Positions 8,666 through 19,484 of a stretch of 64,000 nucleotides of DNA are shown here, one piece after another; the stretch's first letter is position 1; each line of letters opens with the position of its first letter. The stretch spans positions 310,001 to 374,000 of the forward strand of contig NZ_AP014815.1 in NCBI RefSeq assembly GCF_001548095.1. Direction: 5' to 3'. Under the pieces are notes generated by a model. The model was given only the letters and a program-made list of their open reading frames with translations, made no database searches and was not told the DNA's origin. The position numbers and the translations under genes are program-made. This DNA is from Geminocystis sp. NIES-3708. Lineage in GTDB: Bacteria > Cyanobacteriota > Cyanobacteriia > Cyanobacteriales > Cyanobacteriaceae.

Positions 8666-8690
8666 GAATTAGGAATTAGGAATTAGGAAT
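8661..8690. repeat. Heptanucleotide tandem repeat (ATTAGGA)x4
   Basis: Four perfect copies of ATTAGGA plus two bases, overlapping the last codon of thf1. This is a cyanobacterial STRR-type heptamer repeat, like those at 20917-20944 and 63404-63424 in this window. Confidence 0.85.
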
Positions 8691-8743
8691 CAATAAATAT
8701 TCTACTTTTTCCTAGTACTCTATTTTTTTTATTTTATTATTAA

Positions 8744-10473
<1,730 letters not shown>

Positions 10474-10505
10474 ATTCTTTATTTTTGAAAAATTTGAGTA
10501 AAAAT

Positions 10506-11603
10506 TTATCCTAAAGGTAAGCAAAATCGAAAAGTTGTACCTTTATTTATTTCACTATCTACCTCTATTTTTCCTCCTTGTAACTCCACAAGTCTTTTTG
10601 CGATCGCCAAGCCAATACCACTACCACCAGAATAACTTGAACGAGAACGATCTGCACGCCAAAATCGTTCAAAAATGTGTGGCAAATCATCAGCAGAAAT
10701 ACCAACTCCAGTATCAATCACCGCTATCCAAAGATAAGGAGGTTTAATTTCTGTTTTCAGGGTAATAGTGCCATTTTCTGTATAACGAATAGCATTACCA
10801 ATTAGATTAACCAAAATTTGTTGAGTACGATCACGATCGGCTATGATATTTGGTAAAGAAAGGGGACTATCAAGGGTTAGAATAGGACCATCTTCTAAAA
10901 GTTGATCAGAAAATCTATCAACTAAAGACTGTAGTAAAGGATATAAATTAAAGGATTTAGCATTAATAGAAAGATAACCAGCTTCTGCTTTTGATAACTC
11001 CTGTAAATCTCTAGTTAAACGCTCTAATCTTCTTGTTTCATTCACTAAACTTGAATATAATTCCGAAGTTGCCTCAATATCTCCTGCGGCTAATTCTTCT
11101 AAGTATCCTCTAACTACCGTTAAAGGAGTTCGTAATTCATGGGTTAAGTCACTAACTAATTCTCTTCTTCTAATTTCTACATCCTCTAAACCACTAGCCA
11201 TACGATTAAAACTAACACTAAGTTGATTTAATTCAGGAATATCACTTTCTGGCATTCTTTCTTCCCAATTTCCCCCCGCAAAATTTTGGGTTATATCCTT
11301 CATTTTATCCAGAGGTTGCATAATTCTTCTACTTAAACAATAACTTAAAAATCCTGCCGTACCACTACCTACAATTAATGACCAAAAAGTACTACGATTC
11401 CATGCTATTTCAAAACCCTCTATTAAGTAAGTTTTAGCAGATCTTACTGTCATAAAACCTTTTTTTTCTAACTGTTCTAACCGTAACATGAAAAATTGAG
11501 GTGAAGAAAATTTAGCGATAAAAACAAAAGTGCCTAAACCCACCATCATTACCGCTAAATGAGACAGAAACAGTCTTGTTGCTAAAGTTAATTTTTGATT
11601 CAT
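10506..11603 (-). CDS. Membrane sensor histidine kinase (HAMP-HisKA-HATPase)
   Basis: From ATG 11603 the protein is 365 residues. Two membrane helices (about 10-30 and 70-90) flank a short periplasmic loop of some 40 residues, then come HAMP (about 90-145, RRIMQPLDKMKDI), HisKA with LVSDLTHELRTPLTVVRGYLEEL (phospho-acceptor His) and a HATPase domain with NLIGNAIRYTENG, DTGVGI and GSGIGLAIAKRLVELQGG. It is a complete class I kinase of the BaeS type. No response regulator gene is adjacent, so the partner is elsewhere. A longer start at 11621 would overlap the SDR gene by 7 nt; MNQKLTLATRL at 11603 fits a membrane protein better. The tight packing suggests cotranscription with the SDR gene. Confidence 0.9.
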   Translation of the reverse strand: MNQKLTLATRLFLSHLAVMMVGLGTFVFIAKFSSPQFFMLRLEQLEKKGFMTVRSAKTYLIEGFEIAWNRSTFWSLIVGSGTAGFLSYCLSRRIMQPLDKMKDITQNFAGGNWEERMPESDIPELNQLSVSFNRMASGLEDVEIRRRELVSDLTHELRTPLTVVRGYLEELAAGDIEATSELYSSLVNETRRLERLTRDLQELSKAEAGYLSINAKSFNLYPLLQSLVDRFSDQLLEDGPILTLDSPLSLPNIIADRDRTQQILVNLIGNAIRYTENGTITLKTEIKPPYLWIAVIDTGVGISADDLPHIFERFWRADRSRSSYSGGSGIGLAIAKRLVELQGGKIEVDSEINKGTTFRFCLPLG

Positions 11604-11614
11604 AATTTTGAATC

Positions 11615-12370
11615 TTACCAAGGAAGATCACTACCATCCCAACTAAAAAATTTACCGTTATCTTGAATAGTAATATTATTAATTACTGATAATAATTGCT
11701 GAATGCAAAGATTAACCGAAAAAAGTTTTTCAGGTGGAACATTTTTTTGGAAAGGGGCGGATAATTGAGTATTAGTTGTGCCTGGATGTAAAGCAATAAC
11801 TGCAGTATTTTTGCTAACTCTACTATATTCAATGGCAATATTTTTAATTAACATATTTAAAGCCGCTTTCGAGGCACGATAACCATACCAACCACCAATT
11901 TTATTATCTTCAATACTACCAACTTTAGCGGAAATTGTCGCAAAAATACTTAATTCTGGATGTTTAAATAAAGGTTGTAAATGTTTAGCAAATAAAGCTG
12001 TAGGAATTGTGTTAACTTGAAAATAACGTAATAAATTATCGGCATTAAGATGCTTTAAACTTTTTTCTGGTTGTAAATTTTCCTCATGTAAAACACCAAC
12101 ACAGTTAATCACTAAATGTAATTTATCTATTTGAGATTTAATAATATTAGTTACTTCTTGAATATCATTTTCCAAGGTAACATCTGCTTGAATAATAGTT
12201 AATTTTTCTGGATTTAATACCTTTAAAGACAATAAATTTTGCGCATTTTTTCCTGTACGATAAGTAGCGAAAATATGCTCTATATTATTATCATTAATTA
12301 ATTCTTTTACAAACCCATTGCCAATACCTTGACTTGCACCGATAATTAGGATATTTTTTTTAGTTGCCAT
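11615..12370 (-). CDS. Short-chain dehydrogenase/reductase (C-factor-like)
   Basis: 251-residue Rossmann-fold oxidoreductase. The cofactor motif is IIGASQGIGNGF at residues 9-20, the NNAG-equivalent is LVINCVGVLHEE and the catalytic pair is YGYRASKAALN (Y and K), with an upstream FATISAKVGSIED segment supplying the Ser. The pattern resembles the csgA/C-factor-like SDR group, which uses NAD(P)H; the substrate is unknown. The last 7 nt reach past the alternative start of the histidine kinase downstream, so the two are probably one transcript. Confidence 0.85.
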   Translation of the reverse strand: MATKKNILIIGASQGIGNGFVKELINDNNIEHIFATYRTGKNAQNLLSLKVLNPEKLTIIQADVTLENDIQEVTNIIKSQIDKLHLVINCVGVLHEENLQPEKSLKHLNADNLLRYFQVNTIPTALFAKHLQPLFKHPELSIFATISAKVGSIEDNKIGGWYGYRASKAALNMLIKNIAIEYSRVSKNTAVIALHPGTTNTQLSAPFQKNVPPEKLFSVNLCIQQLLSVINNITIQDNGKFFSWDGSDLPW

Positions 12371-12383
12371 AAAAGAAAATTAT

Positions 12384-12456
12384 TTAATTATTTTCAAACC
12401 AATTTTCTAAACCTTGCTGTAAGCCTTCTTCTTTAGCTTATCCACCCAATTTTCAA
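12384..12456 (-). pseudogene. Possible C-terminal remnant of an NDP-sugar epimerase
   Basis: Read on the minus strand, this short gap encodes KIGWIS, a stop, then AKEEGLQQGLENWFENN and a stop. The pattern resembles the last residues of extended SDR sugar epimerases/dehydratases (LGW-x-P-x-x-S-x-EEGL-x-x-x-x-x-WF). It is very short, so this may be a chance match; it would be a leftover from a deleted gene between hisD and the SDR gene. Confidence 0.3.
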
Positions 12457-13752
12457 TTATTTTAGCTTTCTATATTTAACGGAATTACCGTGAGATGGTA
12501 AACCCTCGGCTACGGTTAAATCCATAATGGCTTGAGATACTTTTTGTAAAGCTACGGGGCTATATTCAATTAAGCTAGAATATTTCATAAAAGTTTCAAC
12601 TCCTAAAGCCGAAGCGTAACGAGCTGCACCAGATGTTGGTAAAGTATGATTAGGTCCAGCTAGATAATCTCCCACAGCTTCAGGGGTAGAGTTACCTAAG
12701 AATATTGCTCCTGCGTGACGAATAGATTCTACCAATTCCCAAGGAGATTCGACTTCTAATTCTAAGTGTTCGGGGGCGAATAAATTTGATAATTCTGCGG
12801 CTTGAGTTATGTTTTCGGTGAGGATAATTACCCCATAATGGGCGATCGCTTTTTCGGTTAAAGTACGACGGGGATGATCTTCTAATTGTCTCACCACTTC
12901 TAATTGGACTTTTTCCGCTAGATCACGATTATCCGTAATTAAAATTGCCGCCGCCATCGGATCATGTTCTGCCTGTGCTAACAAATCAACAGCTACATGC
13001 ACTGGATTTGCCAATTTATCGGCGATAATTAATACTTCACTAGGTCCTGCTAAGGAATCAATGCCCACAGTGCCATAAACTTCCTTTTTCGCCAAAGTGA
13101 CATAAATATTACCAGGTCCTGTAATAACATCAACTTTGGGAATAGTATTCGTACCATAGGCTAAAGCTGCGACTGCTTGGGCACCACCAACACGATAAAT
13201 TTCTGTTACTCCTGCTTCACTGGCGGCTACTAATACCGCAGGATTAATTTTTCCATCTTGACTAGGAGGTGTAACCATTACAATTCTGGGTACTTGAGCA
13301 ACTTTAGCGGGAATTGCATTCATTAGTACCGTACTAGGATAAGAGGCTCTGCCCCCAGGTACATATAAACCAGCACGATCTACGGGGGTATAACGTCTTC
13401 CTAAAACAACATTATCTTCTGCAAACTGTACCCATGATTTCGGTACTCTTTGTCGGTGAAAAGCCTCAATTTTTTTCGTTGCTAGTTTGATAGCTTTTAA
13501 TAAATCTCTCGAAATTTGTTGATAAGCCGCATCAATTTCCGACCCACTCACCTTTAGATTTTCGAGGGCAATAGTTTGACCATCAAATTTCTGAGTATAT
13601 TCTAATAAAGCCTCATCTCCACGTTTTCTCACCGTTTGAATAATGTCTTTTACGATGGCAGATTGTGTTTCGATTTGCTCATTATGAGTGCGATCGCTAA
13701 TGCGTTGCAATTCTTGTTTTGCTTCGACTTGATCCGTTATTATTCGCAGCAT
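12457..13752 (-). CDS. hisD: Histidinol dehydrogenase
   Basis: HisD catalyses the last two steps of histidine synthesis, oxidising L-histidinol to histidine with two NAD+ and a zinc ion. The 431-residue protein carries the family landmarks in order: VDRAGLYVPGGRASYPSTVLM, the VITGPGNIYVTLAKK segment, GIDSLAGPSEVLIIAD, LLAQAEHDP (zinc Gln/His) and, near the C-terminus, APEHLELE and PNHTLPTSGAARYASAL with the second zinc His region. Length is normal. It is a single gene; no other his genes are adjacent, as is usual in cyanobacteria, where the pathway genes are scattered. Confidence 0.97.
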   Translation of the reverse strand: MLRIITDQVEAKQELQRISDRTHNEQIETQSAIVKDIIQTVRKRGDEALLEYTQKFDGQTIALENLKVSGSEIDAAYQQISRDLLKAIKLATKKIEAFHRQRVPKSWVQFAEDNVVLGRRYTPVDRAGLYVPGGRASYPSTVLMNAIPAKVAQVPRIVMVTPPSQDGKINPAVLVAASEAGVTEIYRVGGAQAVAALAYGTNTIPKVDVITGPGNIYVTLAKKEVYGTVGIDSLAGPSEVLIIADKLANPVHVAVDLLAQAEHDPMAAAILITDNRDLAEKVQLEVVRQLEDHPRRTLTEKAIAHYGVIILTENITQAAELSNLFAPEHLELEVESPWELVESIRHAGAIFLGNSTPEAVGDYLAGPNHTLPTSGAARYASALGVETFMKYSSLIEYSPVALQKVSQAIMDLTVAEGLPSHGNSVKYRKLK

Positions 13753-13846
13753 TTAGATTCTATCAAACTAAATAAACCTTAACTATTTTGTTTATCATAG
13801 CAGTTTTCTTAAAAGTATTGGGAAATAGTTAATTACGAGTTTTTGT

Positions 13847-15508
13847 TTATTTTAATAATTTTTCTGATACCGTTAAAATGATCAATGATCGCAGTAAAAG
13901 AAAAGTAAATAATCCTGTCAAACCGAATAAAATAACAGCCCATGAGTGATAAATAGTTGAAATGAGAAGGATGCCATTGAGTAAAGAAAAGCCAGTTAAA
14001 CAAGTATAAATTAGAACTTTTATTGCTAAATAAAGACTTTTGCTAATCCTTTCATTTTCCAGAGAACGTATTCTAATTTGTAATTCACCTTGTTCTAATT
14101 TTTCTTGAAAATTTTGAATAGTCGTTTCTAAGGGTGATGGTTTTTGAAACTGTTGCTGAAGAAAAAGTTTTCCTTGACGAGCAAGTATTAATAATATGTT
14201 GTTAGATGCACTAGAGCGAGTAATTCTGCGGAAAAAAGGTTGACTAGCGGATAGAAGGCTATATTGTGGATCTAAATTACGTGCAATACCGTCAAGAGTA
14301 GTTATGGCTTTGATAATAAAAGTCATTTGAGGCGGTAAACGGAAGGGTTGTTGCTCAAACATAATGTAAATTTCGGTACTAATTTCTCGAAAAGCATTAA
14401 TATCTATAGGTTTATCAAGAAAACGTGCTAAAGAAAAGCTGATTAACCTTTTTATAGCCGTCATATCTCCGACAGGCTCAATTAAACCCATATATATTAA
14501 TGTATCTAATACCTGATCTGCATCTTTTCGTAGCATAGCAAAGAATGTTTGTACCATTTGCTCTTGTGCTAATCCTTTTACCTCTGCCATCGCACCGAAA
14601 TCATAAAAAATTATAGATCCATCCTTGTTTACTGCCATATTGCCCGGATGAGGATCTGACTGAAAAAAACCGTCTTCTAATAGTTGTTTTAAATAAGTAC
14701 AAATTCCTAATTCAATTAAAGGTTTTAAAGGAATATTTTTAGATTTTAAGGTTTCTTTATCATTAATTTTTATACCGGGTAAATATTCTAATGTTAATAT
14801 TTTTTTAGTAGTATATTGCCAATAAACTTTTGGGACAATTATTCTAGGATCATCCTGAAAATTATAACTAAAGCGTTCAGCATTTTCTCCTTCTTTTATA
14901 TAATCTATTTCAGCAAATAAAATCGTAAAAAATTCTTGATATATTAATTTTAATTCATATTTTTTAAATCCGGGTAAAAAGCGATCACCTAAATTAATGA
15001 AAGTTTTTAATACATGAAAATCGAGTTTAAATAATTTTTCTAAACCCTTTCTTTGTACTTTAATAACAACTTTTTCACCTGTTTTTAAGACTCCTAAATG
15101 AACTTGTCCTAAACTAGCGGCGGCAATAGGTACTCTTTCAAATTCTTCGTAAATATTATCTAATTTTTCTCCTAATTCTTGTTCAATAATAGTGATGGCA
15201 TCTTCAGATAAAAAAGGAGGAACACGATCTTGTAGTAAGCTAAATTCTTCTATGTATTCTAAAGGAATTAAATCAGGACGAGTTGATAATGCTTGACCAA
15301 TTTTGATAAAAGTAGGACCTAGTTTAATTAATTTTTGTACTAACCATTTTGCTCTTTTATGATATTGACGACTAGAGTTATTTCTGGTAATAAAATCAGT
15401 AAATATAAACCAAGAAAATTGTAATGCTACGAGAAAAATATCCCATTGACGCTGAAAAGGAGAATAATTTTGGTAATCCCAAGATAGATTATATTGCAAA
15501 GATCTCAT
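13847..15508 (-). CDS. ABC1/UbiB family atypical kinase
   Basis: 553 residues. The family signature KLGPTFIKIGQALSTRPDLIP (KxGQ motif, about 62-82) is followed by the A-rich loop PIAAASLGQVHLG, the VVIKVQRKG lysine, a DPHPGNMAVNKDGSIIFYDFGAMAE metal-binding segment (about 284-308) and two C-terminal membrane helices (about 495-550). Such proteins bind ATP and act in prenylquinone metabolism (UbiB/Coq8) or in plastoglobule/thylakoid lipid regulation in chloroplasts and cyanobacteria. The start ATG at 15508 overlaps the stop of the upstream histidine-kinase-like gene by 4 nt, so the two are translationally coupled; a functional link is inferred from this. Confidence 0.9.
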   Translation of the reverse strand: MRSLQYNLSWDYQNYSPFQRQWDIFLVALQFSWFIFTDFITRNNSSRQYHKRAKWLVQKLIKLGPTFIKIGQALSTRPDLIPLEYIEEFSLLQDRVPPFLSEDAITIIEQELGEKLDNIYEEFERVPIAAASLGQVHLGVLKTGEKVVIKVQRKGLEKLFKLDFHVLKTFINLGDRFLPGFKKYELKLIYQEFFTILFAEIDYIKEGENAERFSYNFQDDPRIIVPKVYWQYTTKKILTLEYLPGIKINDKETLKSKNIPLKPLIELGICTYLKQLLEDGFFQSDPHPGNMAVNKDGSIIFYDFGAMAEVKGLAQEQMVQTFFAMLRKDADQVLDTLIYMGLIEPVGDMTAIKRLISFSLARFLDKPIDINAFREISTEIYIMFEQQPFRLPPQMTFIIKAITTLDGIARNLDPQYSLLSASQPFFRRITRSSASNNILLILARQGKLFLQQQFQKPSPLETTIQNFQEKLEQGELQIRIRSLENERISKSLYLAIKVLIYTCLTGFSLLNGILLISTIYHSWAVILFGLTGLFTFLLLRSLIILTVSEKLLK

Positions 15509-16836
15509 TCATTAGATAGTTGAGGAAAAGTAATGGTAAAAGTGTTTAAATAATTGTTTGATTTCTTGATAAAAATACTAGAAACATCAATTATTCCGTT
15601 TAAATTTTGTACTAAAGATTTGACTAAAGCTAAGCCCAATCCAGTACCACTGTTTGTAACATTTTCTACTTGTAGTCCTTGATAAAAAGGTTGAAATATT
15701 CGTATTCTTTCTTCTTCATTGATAGCACATCCATAATTGCTAATTTCAATAATATTATCAGATTTTTTAGGATAAATTCGTAAAATAATTTCGGTTTTTT
15801 CTTCAGAAAATTTACTAGCATTATTAAGTAACTCTTTAATTATTAAATTCATACTATTTAAGTCCGTGTAGATATAATCTTGTTGATTCTCAATGGTTAA
15901 TCTAATTTGTTTATAGTGTAATTCTTGAGAAAAAAAGTTATACAAATCATCTAATAAAGGTTTAAGATAAATTTTTTGAGGTTCGATAGCTAATTGATTT
16001 GATTCTAATTCTTGTAAAGTTAAAAGATTATTAACTAAATTAATTTCTTTTTCACATTCATCTTCAAGAATATCTAAATAACGAATATTTTGTTCTTGTT
16101 TATTAATTAAACGTAACATTTTTATCCCCATTTTCATATTAGATAATGGTGTTTTTAAGGCATCACTTAAACTCGCAATAAACTCATCTTTAATCATATT
16201 TAAACGTTTTAATTCGTCAATATAATCTCGCATTCTTTTACCTAATTTTGCCTGTACATCTAAACTAACTTGTAGTTGAGTTGTGCGTTCATCTACTAAT
16301 GATTGAACCTTTTCCACTGTTTGTTGATTAATAATAGATGCAGTAATTTGTTTTGCCATCCATTTTCCTGTTTCTATTTCTGAAATTTGCCACCGTCTAG
16401 GTTTATAATTTTCCATCACTAATAAACCAAGAATTAGAGATTGAGAAGGTAAAGAATTTTGAGAATTACGTTGCAAAAAAAGAGGTATAATTAATAAAGA
16501 TTCAATTAAGTTTATATCAAAAACTTCGATAACATCCTGAGAAATATTAAGATTTTCTAGTTGTTTTCTATTACTAATCTTAGTATAAGAGGGGGCTTGT
16601 TGCCAAGCATAATAAGTTAAAGGAGAGTCTGATAATTGATAAGAATTAACTTTTTTTTTATGAAAGTTATCTGAATTTAATTCCCAATTAAAACTAATTT
16701 CTACCGTTGCGGATGGAATGGTGTCAGTTTGATTTTGATTAGAAAAATTTTTATACTTAAATCTTAAAATAAAAAAACGATCTAATTTTAGTATTTTTGC
16801 TGTTGTAGCAATATCGACATCAAAGATACCATCCAT
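15505..16836 (-). CDS. Histidine kinase-like sensor without phospho-acceptor His
   Basis: From ATG 16836 the protein has 443 residues; a further ATG at 16863 adds nine. An N-terminal GAF-like sensor half (about 1-175) precedes a coiled linker and a kinase core. The H-box reads DEFIASLSDALKTPLSNMKM: Asp and Ala replace the His and Glu of the normal SHELRTPL. The codon is GAT, read directly at about 16160-16170. The ATP-binding half looks intact: KELLNNASKFSEE (N box), GTGLGLALVKSLV (G2 box). It therefore probably cannot autophosphorylate on the usual His and may bind ATP only, act as a pseudokinase, or heterodimerise. It is coupled to the ABC1-family kinase gene downstream. Confidence 0.82.
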   Translation of the reverse strand: MDGIFDVDIATTAKILKLDRFFILRFKYKNFSNQNQTDTIPSATVEISFNWELNSDNFHKKKVNSYQLSDSPLTYYAWQQAPSYTKISNRKQLENLNISQDVIEVFDINLIESLLIIPLFLQRNSQNSLPSQSLILGLLVMENYKPRRWQISEIETGKWMAKQITASIINQQTVEKVQSLVDERTTQLQVSLDVQAKLGKRMRDYIDELKRLNMIKDEFIASLSDALKTPLSNMKMGIKMLRLINKQEQNIRYLDILEDECEKEINLVNNLLTLQELESNQLAIEPQKIYLKPLLDDLYNFFSQELHYKQIRLTIENQQDYIYTDLNSMNLIIKELLNNASKFSEEKTEIILRIYPKKSDNIIEISNYGCAINEEERIRIFQPFYQGLQVENVTNSGTGLGLALVKSLVQNLNGIIDVSSIFIKKSNNYLNTFTITFPQLSNE

Positions 16837-17010
16837 TATTTTATCTTGGGTAAGTATTGACAACTAATATTTATTCTAAAGGAGAATTTATCATTAATGA
16901 TTAACCATGAAATTTTTAACGAAAAGTAATTATCACAAAGAATAAAAACAATAGAATTTAGTTTGTAAAGGTAAAATGATAATGTTAGCAACTATTTATG
17001 AGAAATATCA

Positions 17011-18051
17011 ATGGACATGATCGCACAATCAGAAATAATTATTCCCGAATATAGTCTTGATCGAGATTGTACCACTTTATCCCGACACGTTCTACAACAA
17101 TTAAACAGCTTTTCTGCCGATGCTCAAGATTTAAGTGCTATTATGAGCCGTATTGCATTGGCAGGAAAATTAATATCTCGTCGTCTCAGTCGTGCTGGTT
17201 TAATGGAAGATGTATTAGGCTTTACAGGAGACAGCAACATTCAAGGGGAATCCGTCAAAAAAATGGATATTTATGCCAATGAAGTGTTTATCTCTGTATT
17301 CAAGCAAAGTGGTTTAATTTGTCGTTTGGCTTCGGAAGAAATGGAAAAACCCTATTATATTCCTGAAAATTGCCCCATTGGTAGATATACTTTACTTTAT
17401 GATCCCATTGATGGTTCGTCCAATGTCGATATAAACTTAAATGTTGGTTCAATTTTTGCGATTCGACAACAGGAAGGGGAAGATTTTGATGGTAAAGCAA
17501 CCGACTTATTACAAGATGGTTCTAAACAAATTGCGGCGGGTTATATTCTTTATGGACCAGCTACCGTATTAGTTTATACTATCGGTCAAGGTGTACATTC
17601 TTTTTTTTTAGATCCAAGTTTAGGAGAGTTTATCTTAGCACAAGAAAACATTAAAATTCCTGATCATGGCTCAGTATATAGCGTCAATGAAGGCAATTTT
17701 TGGCAATGGAATGATTCTTTAAGGGATTATATTCGTTATGTTCATCGTCATGAAGGTTACACTGGGCGTTATAGTGGTGCATTAGTGGGAGACATTCATC
17801 GTATTTTGATGCAAGGGGGAGTATTTTTATATCCAGGTACAACAGACCAACCAGAAGGTAAGTTAAGATTGTTATATGAAACTGCACCCATAGCATTTAT
17901 TATGGAACAAGCTGGGGGCAAAGCATCTACAGGCACAACAAGAATATTAGATATTGTACCAGAAAAAATTCATCAACGAACTCCTGCCATTTTAGGCAGT
18001 AAAAAAGATGTGCAATTAGTAGAATCTTTTATTCAAGATAAAGGTGAATAA
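17011..18051 (+). CDS. fbp: Fructose-1,6-bisphosphatase class 1
   Basis: Class 1 FBPase removes the C1 phosphate from fructose 1,6-bisphosphate in gluconeogenesis and in sugar-phosphate metabolism beside the Calvin cycle. The 346-residue sequence has the metal-site motif [23 protein letters not shown] (about 129-151), SYGxA-like [13 protein letters not shown], the substrate-binding [24 protein letters not shown] and the C-terminal [10 protein letters not shown]. An insertion and an N-terminal extension place it with the cyanobacterial cytosolic-type enzyme rather than the SBPase-type bifunctional enzyme. ATG at 17011. It is a single gene, ending 86 bp before the guanidine riboswitch. Confidence 0.96.
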   Translation: MDMIAQSEIIIPEYSLDRDCTTLSRHVLQQLNSFSADAQDLSAIMSRIALAGKLISRRLSRAGLMEDVLGFTGDSNIQGESVKKMDIYANEVFISVFKQSGLICRLASEEMEKPYYIPENCPIGRYTLLYDPIDGSSNVDINLNVGSIFAIRQQEGEDFDGKATDLLQDGSKQIAAGYILYGPATVLVYTIGQGVHSFFLDPSLGEFILAQENIKIPDHGSVYSVNEGNFWQWNDSLRDYIRYVHRHEGYTGRYSGALVGDIHRILMQGGVFLYPGTTDQPEGKLRLLYETAPIAFIMEQAGGKASTGTTRILDIVPEKIHQRTPAILGSKKDVQLVESFIQDKGE

Positions 18052-18137
18052 TTAATTGTTATTTTCGTATCTTTCTATACAGTTATCCCCTAGGGGGGTT
18101 TGTTATCCTGTAGCCAACAAAAAAGTAATAAAGAAGG

Positions 18138-18252
18138 TTTCTAGGGTTCCGATGTGCCTACATGACTGGTCCGAGAGAAACGAGCTACTGACAAGATTTT
18201 TTTTTGATAAGGATAAAAGTAGCTACACGGAGGGAGAAAAGCCCGGGAGGAT
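18138..18252 (+). ncRNA. Guanidine-I riboswitch (ykkC class)
   Basis: The leader contains the conserved ykkC elements in order: CTAGGGTTCCG (from 18141), then CTGGTCCGAGAGAAACG (18165-18182), a variable poly-T/AAGG stem, then ACACGGAGGGAGAAAAGCCCGGGAGG (18225-18250). ykkC subtype 1 RNA binds free guanidinium and turns on downstream genes, usually transporters and guanidine-degrading enzymes. Its position immediately upstream of the guanidine hydrolase gene supports the call. The 3' GCCCGGGAGG arm can pair instead with the terminator arm that follows, which explains ligand-induced antitermination. Confidence 0.93.
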
Positions 18253-18286
18253 GTGATGGTATGACTGTCACCCTTCTGGGTTTTTT
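18242..18286 (+). terminator. Riboswitch expression-platform terminator
   Basis: CCCGGGAGGATGTGA (from 18243) can pair with TCACCCTTCTGGG (18268-18280), followed by TTTTTT at 18281-18286: an intrinsic terminator. The 5' arm includes the last conserved element of the aptamer, so aptamer folding with guanidine should prevent the terminator from forming. Confidence 0.78.
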
Positions 18287-18321
18287 GTTGATCTATAACA
18301 CCAATTCAAGGAGAATAAATC

Positions 18322-19479
18322 ATGAGTAATCAACCAGAAAGTGAAGCTCAAAAAGCTTTAAAAAAGGAGACTCAACTATCATTCACAGGGTGGCAACAGG
18401 AAGTTCAAGACGGTTTAAATTATGGACTCGAAGCGGCGGATAGTATCAAAGATCGGACTATTTCAACTTTCTCTCGTGGAGAATTGCCTCACTATGCAGG
18501 TATTAATACTTTCCTAAAAGCACCTTATATCGAAGATGTCCATAAAGTTGGTAACTATGATGTCGCCATCGTCGGTGTACCCCATGATTCTGGTACGACT
18601 TACCGCCCCGGTACAAGATTTGGCCCTCAAGGTATTCGCCGTATCAGTGCCTTATATACTCCCTATAACTTTGAGTTGGGCGTAGATTTAAGAGAACAAA
18701 TTAAACTATGCGATGTAGGAGACATCTTCACTATTCCTGCTAATAACGAAAAATCTTTTGATCAAATCTCCAAAGGTATCGCCCATATCTTCAAATCGGG
18801 TGCATTTCCCATTATCTTAGGCGGTGATCATTCCATCGGTTTCCCTACCGTCAGGGGAATTTGTCGTCATTTAGGAGATAAAAAAGTAGGAATCATCCAT
18901 TTTGATCGTCATGTGGATACTCAAGAAACAGACTTAGACGAAAGAATGCACACTTGCCCTTGGTTTCATGCCACTAACATGGCAAACGCACCAGCCAAAA
19001 ACCTTGTACAACTAGGCATAGGTGGTTGGCAAGTGCCACGTCAGGGGGTTAAGGTATGCCGTGAAAGAGCTACTAATATCCTCACCGTTACCGACATTAT
19101 GGAAATGGGGTTAGATGCGGCTGCCGATTTTGCGATCAAAAAAGCAACCGATGGCACTGATTGCGTTTGGATTAGCTTTGATATTGACTGTATTGACGCT
19201 GGTTTTGTACCCGGCACGGGATGGCCTGAACCCGGAGGCTTATTACCCCGTGAGGCTTTATATCTACTTAAGAAAATTGTACAAAATACCACAGTTTGCG
19301 GTATTGAAGTAGTGGAAGTTTCACCGCCCTATGATGTCAGCGATATGACTTCTTTAATGGCAACCCGTGTTATTTGCGATACTATGGCTCATTTGGTTGT
19401 TTCTGGGCAGTTACCTCGCAAAGAGAAACCCTATTATATCCATGAGGAAGCTCAAGTGGTTGATGAGCCTTGGAGTTAA
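18322..19479 (+). CDS. gdmH: Nickel-dependent guanidine hydrolase (ureohydrolase family)
   Basis: 385 residues of the arginase/agmatinase superfamily. Metal ligands are H170 (GGDHSIG), D195, H197 and D199 (HFDRHVDTQ) and D287 and D289 (SFDIDCID). Several features match the Synechocystis Sll1077-type enzyme rather than ordinary agmatinase: the extended N-terminus (about 1-75), RHVDTQETDLDERMHTCPWFHAT, and CIDAGFVPGTGWPEPGG in place of the DPAxAPGTG of agmatinases. That enzyme hydrolyses guanidine to ammonia and urea and needs nickel. The riboswitch upstream and HypA/HypB-like chaperones and an ABC importer downstream support this function over agmatinase. Start ATG 18322 follows an AAGGAG ribosome binding site at 18308-18313. 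Confidence 0.92.
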   Translation: MSNQPESEAQKALKKETQLSFTGWQQEVQDGLNYGLEAADSIKDRTISTFSRGELPHYAGINTFLKAPYIEDVHKVGNYDVAIVGVPHDSGTTYRPGTRFGPQGIRRISALYTPYNFELGVDLREQIKLCDVGDIFTIPANNEKSFDQISKGIAHIFKSGAFPIILGGDHSIGFPTVRGICRHLGDKKVGIIHFDRHVDTQETDLDERMHTCPWFHATNMANAPAKNLVQLGIGGWQVPRQGVKVCRERATNILTVTDIMEMGLDAAADFAIKKATDGTDCVWISFDIDCIDAGFVPGTGWPEPGGLLPREALYLLKKIVQNTTVCGIEVVEVSPPYDVSDMTSLMATRVICDTMAHLVVSGQLPRKEKPYYIHEEAQVVDEPWS

Positions 19480-19484
19480 GTAAA

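Noticed and set aside
18056-18256. Open frame of 66 codons between fbp and gdmH
   Set aside because: The stretch is the guanidine-I riboswitch; the frame has no homology and overlaps conserved RNA elements.
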